Positions 1 through 8,391 of a stretch of 64,000 nucleotides of DNA are shown here, in pieces. Position 1 is the first letter of the stretch; the number at the start of each line of letters is the position of its first letter. The stretch lies in the NCBI GenBank assembly GCA_023393475.1, contig JAEWLC010000037.1:186001-250000 (forward strand), written 5' to 3'. The stretch is from Pseudomonadota bacterium (GTDB lineage Bacteria; Pseudomonadota; Alphaproteobacteria; Rhizobiales; Devosiaceae). The position numbers and the translations under genes are program-made. The notes under the pieces are model-generated. The model made no database searches, had not been told where the DNA came from, and saw nothing but the letters and a program-made list of their open reading frames with translations.

Positions 1-15
1 GCCGGGAGGAACGTC

Positions 16-2289
16 ATGGCGCCGATCAGGCTCGTCATCTTCGATTGCGACGGGGTGCTGGTGGACAGCGAACCGCTGGCCATGCGCGTGCTGCTCGAAG
101 TCATCGCCGAGCAGGGCATCGAGATCGAACGGGGCACGGCGTTCCGGTCCTATCTCGGGCGCAGCCTCGCCTCGATCTCGGAGAGCCTGAACCAGAGCCA
201 CGGCGCCCACCTGAGCGAGGCCTCGCTGAGCGGCATGCGCGACCGGCTCTACGCGCTCTATCGGCAGGAGCTGAAGGCGACGCCGTGGATCGGCGACGTG
301 ATCGCCGGGCTGGAACTGCCGTTCTGCGTCGCCTCGTCGAGCCAGGTCGAGCGCATCCGGCTGAGCCTCGAACTCACCGGCCTCCTGCCGCGCTTCGAGG
401 GCCGCATCTACTCGGCCAGCATGGTCAGGAACGGCAAGCCGGCGCCGGACCTCTTCCTTCACGCAGCACGCGAGATGGGGGTGGCGGCCGAGAACTGCCT
501 CGTCATCGAGGATTCGCCGGCCGGCATCCTCGCGGCGCGGGCGGCGGGCATGCGGGTCTTTGCCTTTCTCGGCGGCAGCCATATCGGCCCGAGCGGTCTG
601 CGCGACGAGATCGAGGCCTTGGAACCCGACGCGTTCATCGAGGACATGCGGTCCCTTCCCGGCCTGCTGGAACTGCATGCGGCGCGCGAGTCCGGCACGG
701 CGTCGATGCTTGTCGCCGTCGACGTGGGTACGGCGAGCGCCCGGGCGGGCGTCGTCACGCCGTCGGGCTGCCTGATCGGGCGCGCCGAGTACCCGCTGGA
801 CCTCCGGCGGCAAGGTCCCGACATCGCCGAGTACGACTCCGAGCAGATCTGGGACGCGGTCGCCCATGCGGTGCGGACTGCGATGCGGCTCGGCGGCGTG
901 CGGGAGAACGAAGCGGCGGGCATCAGCTTCGATGCCACCTGCTCGCTGGTGGTGCGCGACAGCACCGGCAGCCCGCTGCCCGTCAGCCCCGACGGCGAGC
1001 CGCGCTGGGACACCCTCGCCTGGTTCGATCACCGCGCCCAGGCCGAGGCGGAGGAATGCACGGCTGGCGGGCATCGCGTGCTCGATTTCGTCGGCGGCAC
1101 CATGTCGCCGGAAATGGAAGTGCCCAAGCTGATGTGGCTGAAGCGCCATGTCCCCGAGACCTGGGCCCGGGCCGGCCACATGTTCGACCTCGTCGATTTC
1201 CTGACCTGGAAGGCTTCGGGGTCGACCGCGCGGTCGGAATGCACGCTCACCTGCAAATGGACCTACCTCGCGCACGAGAACCCGGGCTGGCAGCGGGACT
1301 TTCTCGCGTCGGTCGGCCTCGGGGACCTGCGCGAACGCGCCGGGCTGCCGGAGAACGCCAGTCGCATCGGCCAGCCGCTCGGACCGCTGACCGCGGCTGC
1401 GGCGACCCGCTTGGGCCTCTCGACCCGGTGCGTCGTCGGCGTCGGCCTCATCGACGCGCATGCCGGCACGCTCGGCGCGCTCGCGAGCTTTGCCGCCGAT
1501 CCGCCCAACATCCACCGACACCTGGCCCTCATCGCCGGAACCTCGAGCTGCGTCATGGCCCTTTCCGACCATCCCTTGCCGACGCCGGGGGTCTGGGGTC
1601 CCTTTTACGGCGCGGTATTCCCCGGCACCTGGCTCAACGAGGCCGGCCAGTCGGCAACCGGCGCGCTGCTCGACCATGTGCTGCGCACGCACGCGGCGGG
1701 CGGCGAGCCCACCCCGGAGCTTCATCACCGGGTGATCGACCGCGTGCGGGAGCTGCGGGCGACCGAGGGGAGCGATCTCGCGGCCGACCTGCACGTGCTG
1801 CCCGACTTCCACGGCAACCGTTCGCCGCTGGCCGACCCCAGGGCGCTTGGCGTGATCTCGGGCCTGCCGATGGACAGCAGCTTCGACAGCGTCTGCCGCC
1901 TGTACTGGCGCACGGCCGTGGCGATTGCCGTGCAGGTGCGCCACATCCTCGATACGCTCAATGCGCGCGGATACGCCATCGATACGCTGCACGTCACCGG
2001 CGGCCATACGCACAACGCGCTGCTGATGGAGCTCTATGCCGACGTCACCTGCTGCACGGTGATCGAACCCGCGGCGCCGGATCCGACCCTGCTGGGCGTC
2101 GCCATGGTGGCGGCCACCGCCGCCGGCCTCCATCCGGACCTGCCCGCCGCCTGCACGGCAATGGCCCAACCCGGCGCCAGCCTGCGCCCCGACCCGCAAG
2201 CCCGGGCCCGTCTCGACCGCGACTACCGGATCCAGCTGGCCATGCAGCGCCACCGCGCCGAGCTCCAGTCCCTCGGCGCGACGGGCTGA
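16..2289 (+). CDS. HAD phosphatase - FGGY pentulose kinase fusion
   Basis: This 757-residue protein joins two complete enzymes. Residues 1-225 are a HAD-IA phosphatase: motif I DCDGVLVDSE gives nucleophile Asp10 and acid Asp12, the Ser/Thr motif is at VASSS, the lysine at KPAPD, and the acidic motif at IEDSPAG. From about residue 231 (MLVAVDVGTASARAG) to the end is a full-length FGGY sugar kinase with a C-terminal GGHTHN motif. The string TCSLV resembles the signature described for D-ribulokinases, so a D-ribulose-like ketopentose is the best substrate guess. ATG16 has a clear RBS (GGGAGGA at 5-11). There is no internal RBS or stop at the domain junction, so the fusion looks real. The next gene is convergent. 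What lies upstream, perhaps a polyol transport operon, is outside the window. Confidence 0.85.
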   Translation: MAPIRLVIFDCDGVLVDSEPLAMRVLLEVIAEQGIEIERGTAFRSYLGRSLASISESLNQSHGAHLSEASLSGMRDRLYALYRQELKATPWIGDVIAGLELPFCVASSSQVERIRLSLELTGLLPRFEGRIYSASMVRNGKPAPDLFLHAAREMGVAAENCLVIEDSPAGILAARAAGMRVFAFLGGSHIGPSGLRDEIEALEPDAFIEDMRSLPGLLELHAARESGTASMLVAVDVGTASARAGVVTPSGCLIGRAEYPLDLRRQGPDIAEYDSEQIWDAVAHAVRTAMRLGGVRENEAAGISFDATCSLVVRDSTGSPLPVSPDGEPRWDTLAWFDHRAQAEAEECTAGGHRVLDFVGGTMSPEMEVPKLMWLKRHVPETWARAGHMFDLVDFLTWKASGSTARSECTLTCKWTYLAHENPGWQRDFLASVGLGDLRERAGLPENASRIGQPLGPLTAAAATRLGLSTRCVVGVGLIDAHAGTLGALASFAADPPNIHRHLALIAGTSSCVMALSDHPLPTPGVWGPFYGAVFPGTWLNEAGQSATGALLDHVLRTHAAGGEPTPELHHRVIDRVRELRATEGSDLAADLHVLPDFHGNRSPLADPRALGVISGLPMDSSFDSVCRLYWRTAVAIAVQVRHILDTLNARGYAIDTLHVTGGHTHNALLMELYADVTCCTVIEPAAPDPTLLGVAMVAATAAGLHPDLPAACTAMAQPGASLRPDPQARARLDRDYRIQLAMQRHRAELQSLGATG

Positions 2290-2298
2290 GTTCCGGCG

Positions 2299-3207
2299 TC
2301 AGTCCCGGTGCCGCAGCACGATCTTGCCCCTGGCGCCGCCGGCAAACCTGCGATGCGCCTCGGCCAGATCGGTGAGGGGGAACGTCGCGGCCACCGGCAG
2401 CACGAGATCGCCGCGCCCGGCGGCATCCGCGACCGCCTGCAGCACGACGGGGTCGGTGCGATGCCGGCCGGAAATGATCTCCACCCGGTTGTCGGCATTG
2501 ACCTCGTCCGGCAGCCGCGCCACTGCGAGTATCTTGCCACCGGTCTTCACGTTCGCCACCGCATTGGCCGAAGCCGGCGACGCCGTGCTGATGGCGAAAT
2601 CGAACGTCGCCTCGGTGGGGGCCACGCCAATGTCGAGCGCCTCGCCGGCGATCGCCCTGCCCTCCTCCATCCGTTCCGAGCGCACCCCGGCAACGGGGAT
2701 GGCGCCAATCTCCTTGAGATACTGCACGGCGGCCCGGCCGACACTGCCAAGCGCACCCGAGACGAGTACGCGATCCCCCGCCCGGATGCCGAGCTGATCG
2801 AGCGCGCCCCGCGAGGTCAGCCCCGCCTTCGGCAACGTTGCGCCGGTTTCGAAGCTCAAATTGGCCGGCAGGTGCGCCACGGCGGTGATCGGCGCTACCC
2901 CGTATTCGGCATAGGACCCGCGCCCGTTGCTGGCAAAGTCGGCGATCACCCGGTCGCCCGGCTTAAGCCCGGCCACGCCGTCACCCACCGCCTCGACCAC
3001 GCCGGCGCCATCGCCGCCGAGGATGGCCGGCATTTCGAGCGGCACGAACTGGGCGGCACGGCCATCGCGCAGCATGACGTCGAAGTGGTTGATCGAGGAC
3101 GCATGGAGCCGGATCAGTACCTCGCCCGGGCCGGGTTGGGGCATCGGCACCTCATCCGCCTGGAACACGCCGGCGTCACCGTAACCGTGTATGCGCATAG
3201 CCTTCAC
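2299..3207 (-). CDS. MDR-family NAD(P)-dependent oxidoreductase (quinone-reductase type)
   Basis: A 302-residue medium-chain dehydrogenase/reductase. The N-terminal GroES-like fold (MRIHGYGDAG, then PGPGEVLIRLHASSINHFD) is followed by GDGAGVVEAVG and a Rossmann nucleotide-binding segment (VLVSGALGSVGRAAVQYLKE). It lacks the cysteine cluster of structural-zinc alcohol dehydrogenases, so zinc-independent quinone/enone reduction is likely; the physiological substrate is unknown. GTG3207 was chosen because GGAGAA lies 6 nt upstream; ATG3198, three codons in, is the alternative. The open frame extends upstream to 3456, but that extension is antisense to the esterase gene and does not look coding. 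It is transcribed behind the esterase (3228-4490) with a 20-nt gap, so the two probably form an operon. Confidence 0.85.
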   Translation of the reverse strand: MKAMRIHGYGDAGVFQADEVPMPQPGPGEVLIRLHASSINHFDVMLRDGRAAQFVPLEMPAILGGDGAGVVEAVGDGVAGLKPGDRVIADFASNGRGSYAEYGVAPITAVAHLPANLSFETGATLPKAGLTSRGALDQLGIRAGDRVLVSGALGSVGRAAVQYLKEIGAIPVAGVRSERMEEGRAIAGEALDIGVAPTEATFDFAISTASPASANAVANVKTGGKILAVARLPDEVNADNRVEIISGRHRTDPVVLQAVADAAGRGDLVLPVAATFPLTDLAEAHRRFAGGARGKIVLRHRD

Positions 3208-3227
3208 GTCGTCTTCTCCGTTCTCTG

Positions 3228-4490
3228 TCATTCCCAGTGGGCGAAAGCTCGCGGCAGGAAGGCAACGCGGGTGAGGAAATCCCGCAGCAGTTGCCGCCAT
3301 ACGTGCCAGTTGTGCCCGCCATGTACGAAGCTGGTCGTCAGCGGGATGCCGGCTCTCGCAAAGGTGCTGATCTGCCGCGCGGTGCCGCGATGGAAGCCCT
3401 GGTAGCCGGCTTCGTGGATCGGGTCCTGCCAGCCACCGCCGATGAAGACGGAACACCTCCTCAGTGCTCCGGCCTCCGCGTCGGTGAGCGACGCATGCGC
3501 CGGTGGCAGGCCGGAACTGAACATGCCGTAATAGGCGAACAGTTCCGGATACTTGAGCATGAACGAGTTGGTGATCTGCCCGCCGAGGGAGAGCCCGGCG
3601 AAGGCGCGCCCGGAGGGGTCGCGCGCGACGTGGTATCGCGCCTCGACGAAGGGCAGCATGTTCTCGATCAGGTCGCGGTCATAGGCCTCGTTGAACGCCG
3701 ACGGCGGGTACCCGAGCGCATTGGGCATCACCACCACCGCCGGCGCGATCTCGCCGCTGGCGATCAGGTTGTCCATGATGTTGCCGAGCGCGCCCTGCGT
3801 GCTCCAGCCCATCTCGTTCTCGCCCCCGCCATGGCTGAGCCACAGCGTCGGATAGGGCCGAGCCCGCCCCGGATCGTAGGCTGGCGGCAGGTAGACCACG
3901 AGGTGGTTCTGGTCTGTCGGCGCCACATGCCCGGGCGAAGCATAGGTGTGGTGGAGCAATTGCCCCCGCACCCGGGCAGGGCCCTGCCACCACAGGTCGG
4001 TGGCGCCGAAGTCGCGATCCGCGGGCACGAACACCTGGCTGTTGGGCGCCCGCGATCCGGTGACCTGTCCGCCCGCCTCGTTCCACGGCGGATTGGACGG
4101 ATCGGCGATCGGGGCCCAGCCCGCCGGATCGCCTTCACCGTCGACGAGGAAACTGTAGGTGAAGACCCCGGGCGGCAGGGGAATAGTGAAGCTCCACGTG
4201 CCGTCCGCCTGCCGTTCCATCGGCTGCACCGGCCAGTTCGGGCCCACGGCGTTGGGATGGGCAATCGGGATATCGCCGGGTTGCCAGGCGGCCGGCAGGA
4301 TGCCCTGCGACTCGATCACCGGCCGCTCGGGCGTTCCGGCAAGCTGCGACCAGTCCGACGGACGGCCTAAGAACCACTCGCCCTTGATGTAAACCGCGCG
4401 GGCGGCCGGATCGGCGTAGCGGAACGTCACCTCATGGCCGGTCGGCGCCCTGCCCGTCCGCCGCACGATCGGCGCGCTATCTCTGTTCAT
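3228..4490 (-). CDS. Esterase of the Fes/IroE (esterase D-like) family with N-terminal E-set domain
   Basis: A 420-residue protein. The first ~150 residues look like an early-set/CBM48-type beta-sandwich (VTFRYADPAARAVYIKGEW, then GVFTYSFLVDG). The C-terminal half is an alpha/beta hydrolase of the enterochelin-esterase/esterase-D type: LWLSHGGGENEMGW forms the oxyanion region, AGLSLGG is the nucleophile elbow with the catalytic Ser, and GGHNWHVWR near the C-terminus supplies the His. No signal peptide is apparent, so it is probably cytoplasmic. This architecture is shared by siderophore esterases and by esterases acting on acylated saccharides; nothing nearby (no TonB receptor) argues for siderophores. 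ATG4490 has a GGGGGGAG RBS 2 nt upstream. The long frame upstream to 5540 is antisense to the permease gene and was discarded. Confidence 0.82.
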   Translation of the reverse strand: MNRDSAPIVRRTGRAPTGHEVTFRYADPAARAVYIKGEWFLGRPSDWSQLAGTPERPVIESQGILPAAWQPGDIPIAHPNAVGPNWPVQPMERQADGTWSFTIPLPPGVFTYSFLVDGEGDPAGWAPIADPSNPPWNEAGGQVTGSRAPNSQVFVPADRDFGATDLWWQGPARVRGQLLHHTYASPGHVAPTDQNHLVVYLPPAYDPGRARPYPTLWLSHGGGENEMGWSTQGALGNIMDNLIASGEIAPAVVVMPNALGYPPSAFNEAYDRDLIENMLPFVEARYHVARDPSGRAFAGLSLGGQITNSFMLKYPELFAYYGMFSSGLPPAHASLTDAEAGALRRCSVFIGGGWQDPIHEAGYQGFHRGTARQISTFARAGIPLTTSFVHGGHNWHVWRQLLRDFLTRVAFLPRAFAHWE

Positions 4491-4721
4491 CGCTCCCCCC
4501 GGTCTCGCCTGCCAGCGCCATCGGAACTTCCGATCATGCAGCCGACCCTCGATCATTCCGGCGATCGCCTTGATTCGAAAGTGTTCTTGGTGCCGGGGCT
4601 GCCTAGAGGCCGCATTTTTCCCGGCGCGGCGGCGGGCTTGGCTTGGCCGGAGAAATGGTGGAGTGTCATCGCCAGTGGCGAACTGGGGTGCCGCAGCACA
4701 TGAACGCAGCGAGACGCCGAC
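4491..4721. other. Divergent intergenic region without a recognised gene
   Basis: About 230 bases separate the divergent esterase and permease genes and must hold both promoters. I see no convincing sigma70 pair, palindromic operator or small gene here. A short ATG frame at 4700 runs ten codons to a stop inside the permease start and is not counted as a gene. Confidence 0.4.
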
Positions 4722-5795
4722 TTGAGCGCTGACATAGGAAGCGCACGAGCGACGCGGCCGACCTCGGGCCGTCGCGCCGGACGGATGGCGGGCCGCGTCG
4801 CCTCCTTCATCTTCACGCTGGCGGTGACCTTCATCGGCCTGACCGCGGTCACCTTCTTCATCAGCCGACTGACCAATATCGACCCGGTGCTGGCCGTGGT
4901 CGGCGACAAGGCCACGCAGGCGGCCTATGACGGCGCCTACCAGGCCCTCGGCCTCGATCAGCCGCTGATCGTGCAGTATTTCATCTACCTGAAGCGCCTG
5001 CTGAGCGGCGATTTCGGCGTCTCGGTGCTGACCTCGCAGCCGGTGCTGACCGACCTGATGCGCGTCTTCCCGGCGACGTTCGAGCTGGCCACCATCGCCA
5101 TCATCATCGGCGTCGTCGTCGGCGTTCCGGCCGGCGTCATCGCCGGGGCCACCAAGGGGCGCTGGCCCGACCAGGTGATCCGCGTCGTCGGCCTCTTCGG
5201 CTATTCGGTGCCGGTGTTCTGGCTCGGCCTCATCGGCCTCTTCCTGTTCTACGGCAAGCTCGGCTGGGTGGCGGGAACCGGCCGGCTCGACGTGTTCTAC
5301 CAGGGCATCGTCACCCCGGTGACGGGCGTGATCCTGATCGACGCGGCGCTGGCCGGCGAATGGGATATCTTCCTCAACGCCTTCAGCCACCTGATCCTGC
5401 CGGCCAGCATCCTCGGCTACTTCTCGCTCGCCTATATCGCGCGCATGACCCGCAGCTTCATGATCGACCAGCTGAGCCAGGAATATGTCACCGCCGCCCG
5501 CATCAAGGGCAACTCGTACTGGAGCGCCGTCTGGCGCCACGCCTTCCCCAACATCATGGTGGCGCTGATCACGGTGATCGGCCTGAGCTATGCCTCGCTG
5601 CTCGAGGGCGCCGTGCTCACCGAGACCGTGTTCGCCTGGCCGGGGCTCGGCCTCTACATCACGCGCGCGCTATTCAACTCCGACATGAACGCGGTGCTCG
5701 GCGGCACGGTGCTGGTGGGCGCGGTGTTCATCACCATCAATCTTGTCTCCGACTTGCTCTACAAGCTGGTCGATCCACGGCTGAGGCGGCAATGA
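4722..5795 (+). CDS. Peptide/nickel-type ABC transporter permease (DppB-like)
   Basis: A 357-residue inner-membrane permease of the binding-protein-dependent DppB/OppB family. It has a cytoplasmic N-terminal tail, a first membrane helix near FIFTLAVTFIGLTAVTFFISRL, an extracytoplasmic loop, and the C-terminal permease domain with the EAA-type cytoplasmic loop (EYVTAARIKGNSYWSAVWRH) that docks on the ATPase. TTG4722 is the longest start but its RBS is weak; ATG4785 (MAGRVASF) would drop 21 residues and is equally possible. The stop overlaps the next permease (ATGA). It is first in a five-gene operon whose order is unusual, with the binding protein encoded last. Confidence 0.88.
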   Translation: MSADIGSARATRPTSGRRAGRMAGRVASFIFTLAVTFIGLTAVTFFISRLTNIDPVLAVVGDKATQAAYDGAYQALGLDQPLIVQYFIYLKRLLSGDFGVSVLTSQPVLTDLMRVFPATFELATIAIIIGVVVGVPAGVIAGATKGRWPDQVIRVVGLFGYSVPVFWLGLIGLFLFYGKLGWVAGTGRLDVFYQGIVTPVTGVILIDAALAGEWDIFLNAFSHLILPASILGYFSLAYIARMTRSFMIDQLSQEYVTAARIKGNSYWSAVWRHAFPNIMVALITVIGLSYASLLEGAVLTETVFAWPGLGLYITRALFNSDMNAVLGGTVLVGAVFITINLVSDLLYKLVDPRLRRQ

Positions 5796-6697
5796 GTGAC
5801 GGCTTGAGCCACTGGCTGCTGAGCGAGGCGCCCCTGTCGCGTAGGCAGGCGATCGCCGGCCGCTTCTATCGCGGCGCCCTCGCGATCCTCACCAACCCCA
5901 CGGCTGTCGTGGGCCTGGTAATCGTCCTCCTCCTCGTTCTGATGGGCATCTTCGCCCCCTGGCTGTCGATGGGCAATTCCCCGCTCGAGCAGGACCTTGC
6001 CGGCCGGCTCGGACCGCCATCGGCGACCCACTGGTTCGGCACCGACGAGCTCGGCCGCGACATCCTTGCCCGCACGCTCTACGGCGCCCGCGCCACGCTG
6101 GCGATCGTCGCGCTGGTCTCGGTGATCGTGGTGCCGATCGGCCTCGCGGTCGGCACCGTCGCCGGCTATATCGGCGGCTGGGTCGATGCCGTCTTGATGC
6201 GCATCACCGACATCTTCCTCGCCTTCCCGCGCCTCATCCTCGCCCTCGCCTTCGCGGCGGCGCTGGGGCCGGGCATCGAGAACGCGGTGATCGCCATCGC
6301 CCTCACCTCGTGGCCGGCCTATGCGCGTATCGCCCGGTCCGAGACGATGACCATCGCGCGTTCCGACTTCATCCAGTCGGTGGTGCTGCAGGGCGCCTCG
6401 ACCTGGCGCATTCTCTTCCGCCACATCGTGCCGCTGTGCCTCAGTTCGGTGATCGTGCGGCTGACGCTCGACATGTCCGGCATCATCCTCACCGCCGCCG
6501 GCCTCGGCTTCCTCGGCCTCGGGGCGCAGCCGCCAACGCCCGAATGGGGCGCCATGGTATCGGCCGGCCGCGACGTGATCCTCGACCAGTGGTGGGTCGC
6601 CACCATCCCGGGCCTCGCCATCTTCATCGTCAGCCTCGGCTTCAACCTGCTCGGCGATGGCCTGCGCGACGCGTTCGATCCGAAGTCCGGTTCATGA
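5792..6697 (+). CDS. Peptide/nickel-type ABC transporter permease (DppC-like)
   Basis: A 301-residue partner of the preceding permease. It starts with the cytoplasmic segment and first helix typical of DppC/OppC (NPTAVVGLVIVLLLVLMGIF), then the family motif HWFGTDELGRDILART, five further helices and the coupling loop (RSDFIQSVVLQGASTWRILFRH). Start and stop are both in four-base ATGA overlaps with the neighbouring genes, indicating translational coupling and equimolar production of the permease heterodimer. Confidence 0.9.
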   Translation: MSDGLSHWLLSEAPLSRRQAIAGRFYRGALAILTNPTAVVGLVIVLLLVLMGIFAPWLSMGNSPLEQDLAGRLGPPSATHWFGTDELGRDILARTLYGARATLAIVALVSVIVVPIGLAVGTVAGYIGGWVDAVLMRITDIFLAFPRLILALAFAAALGPGIENAVIAIALTSWPAYARIARSETMTIARSDFIQSVVLQGASTWRILFRHIVPLCLSSVIVRLTLDMSGIILTAAGLGFLGLGAQPPTPEWGAMVSAGRDVILDQWWVATIPGLAIFIVSLGFNLLGDGLRDAFDPKSGS

Positions 6698-7530
6698 GCG
6701 AAACCCTGCTCACCGTCGAGGACCTCGAGGTTACCTTCCCCGGCCGAACCGGCGTGACACGCGCGGTGCGGAACGCCTCGTTCACGCTGGGCCGCGAGCG
6801 GCTCGGCATCGTGGGGGAATCCGGGTCGGGCAAGACCACGATGGGCCGCTCGCTGCTCGGCCTCCTGCCGCGCACCGCGAAGGTCACCGCGAAAACCATG
6901 GTCTACGAGGGCATCGACCTTCTCGCCTGCACCGAGCGCGACTGGCAGAAGCTGCGCGGCCGCCGCATGTCGATGGTGATGCAGGATCCCAAATACTCGC
7001 TCAATCCGGTCAAGACCGTGGGTCGGCAGATCAGCGAAACCGCCCTGCTCCACCTCAAGTCCGATCGGGCCGACGCGAGGCGCCGGAGCCTCGCCATGCT
7101 CGAGGCGGTGCAGATCCGCGATCCCGAGCTGGTCTATGGCCTCTATCCGCATCAGCTCTCGGGCGGCATGGGCCAGCGCGTCATGATTGCCACGATGCTG
7201 ATCGCCGAGCCCGACCTGCTGATCGCCGACGAGCCGACCTCGGCGCTCGACGTCACCGTGCAGAACGAAGTGCTGCGCATCCTCGACGACCTGGTGCGCG
7301 ACCGCGGCATGGGGCTGATCCTCATCAGCCACAACCTGACCACGGTCTCGAGCTTCTGCGACCGCGTGCTGATCATGTATGCCGGGCGCATCGTCGAGGA
7401 AATCGCGGCGCGCGACCTGCACAATGCCCGCCACCCCTACACCCGCGCCCTCGTCGCGGCGACGCCGACCCTGAGCGAGCGGCGCGCCGAGCTCGCGACA
7501 GTCACCCGCGATCCCGAGTGGCTCAAATGA
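6694..7530 (+). CDS. ABC transporter ATPase (DppD/OppD-like)
   Basis: A 278-residue nucleotide-binding subunit: Walker A GESGSGKTT, Q-loop VMQDPKYSLNP, signature LSGGMGQRV, Walker B LLIADEPTSALD and H-loop ISHN. The signature carries Gly where DppD proteins usually have Lys/Arg (LSGGMGQ), a mild oddity. The C-terminal oligopeptide-transporter extension (HNARHPYTRALVAATP) is present but short. It pairs with the next ATPase to form the heterodimeric motor of this importer. Confidence 0.88.
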   Translation: MSETLLTVEDLEVTFPGRTGVTRAVRNASFTLGRERLGIVGESGSGKTTMGRSLLGLLPRTAKVTAKTMVYEGIDLLACTERDWQKLRGRRMSMVMQDPKYSLNPVKTVGRQISETALLHLKSDRADARRRSLAMLEAVQIRDPELVYGLYPHQLSGGMGQRVMIATMLIAEPDLLIADEPTSALDVTVQNEVLRILDDLVRDRGMGLILISHNLTTVSSFCDRVLIMYAGRIVEEIAARDLHNARHPYTRALVAATPTLSERRAELATVTRDPEWLK

Positions 7531-8282
7531 TCACGGTCGACGATCTCACCGTCACCTTCTACGCCGGCGGCCGGGAGGTGCGTGCCGTCGAGGGTGTGTC
7601 GTTCGCCGTGGACAAGGGCGAGACCTTCGGCATCGTCGGGGAATCCGGTTCGGGCAAGTCGACCGTATTGCGCGCCATCGCCGGCCTCGTTCCCTCGACC
7701 AGCAGGCGGATCGAGGTCAACGGACGCCCGGCGGCGAAGCGCCGAAGCCGTGCCGACCGGCGCGAGCTGCAGTTCGTGTTCCAGGACCCCTACGCCTCGC
7801 TGCACCCCCGCAAGACCGTGGACGACATCCTGCGCGAGCCGCTCGAGATCCATCGCGAAGCCGGCATCGATGCACGCGTCACCGCGGCGATCGCCGATGT
7901 CGGGCTGCTGCCGATCCACCGCTTCCGCTACCCGCACCAGCTCTCGGGCGGGCAGCGCCAGCGCGTCGCCATCGCGCGGGCGCTGATCCTCAGGCCGCCG
8001 ATCCTGCTGCTCGACGAGCCGACCTCGGCGCTCGATGTCTCGGTGCAGGCCGAGATCCTGAACCTTCTCGGCAGGCTGCGGCAGAGCTACAGCCTCACCG
8101 GCATCCTCGTCAGCCACGACCTGGCGGTGGTGGCGCACCTCTGCGATCGCATCGCCATCATGCAGCTGGGACGGCTGGTCGAGGTGATCAGCGGCGATGA
8201 CCTGCGCGCGGGCACCGTCACCGCCGACTACACGCGCAAACTCATCGCCGCGAGCCAGGGCTTCACCCGCGCCGAGGCCTGA
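7527..8282 (+). CDS. ABC transporter ATPase (DppF/OppF-like)
   Basis: A 251-residue nucleotide-binding subunit with Walker A GESGSGKST, Q-loop VFQDPYASLHP, signature LSGGQRQRVAIARAL, Walker B ILLLDEPTSALD and switch His in VSHDLAVV. It is slightly shorter than OppF proteins (about 300-330 residues), and the C-terminal tail after DYTRKLIAASQ is brief. Its start overlaps the preceding ATPase stop by four bases. An imperfect hairpin follows directly before the binding-protein gene. Confidence 0.87.
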   Translation: MITVDDLTVTFYAGGREVRAVEGVSFAVDKGETFGIVGESGSGKSTVLRAIAGLVPSTSRRIEVNGRPAAKRRSRADRRELQFVFQDPYASLHPRKTVDDILREPLEIHREAGIDARVTAAIADVGLLPIHRFRYPHQLSGGQRQRVAIARALILRPPILLLDEPTSALDVSVQAEILNLLGRLRQSYSLTGILVSHDLAVVAHLCDRIAIMQLGRLVEVISGDDLRAGTVTADYTRKLIAASQGFTRAEA

Positions 8283-8320
8283 GAGCCCCCGCTTGCCAAG
8301 GCCCGGCAAAAGGGCTTCTC
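8281..8320 (+). other. Intercistronic imperfect hairpin
   Basis: GAGAGCCC at 8281-8288 pairs, with one bulged A, with GGGCTTCTC at 8312-8320. TTGCC (8293-8297) pairs with GGCAA (8305-8309) inside it. It lies between the ATPase stop and the binding-protein start and could limit read-through or protect an mRNA end. No U-tract follows. Confidence 0.4.
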
Positions 8321-8391
8321 ATGATGTAGGTCGCTGCGGGACCGTCTTGGGGACGGAGACAGCAACCAAACTTCCAGGGAGAACTGCTTTG

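Noticed and set aside
3228..4490. Esterase considered as a siderophore (enterochelin) esterase.
   Set aside because: No TonB receptor, siderophore importer or Fur-like box was seen nearby. The fold is shared by many non-siderophore esterases.
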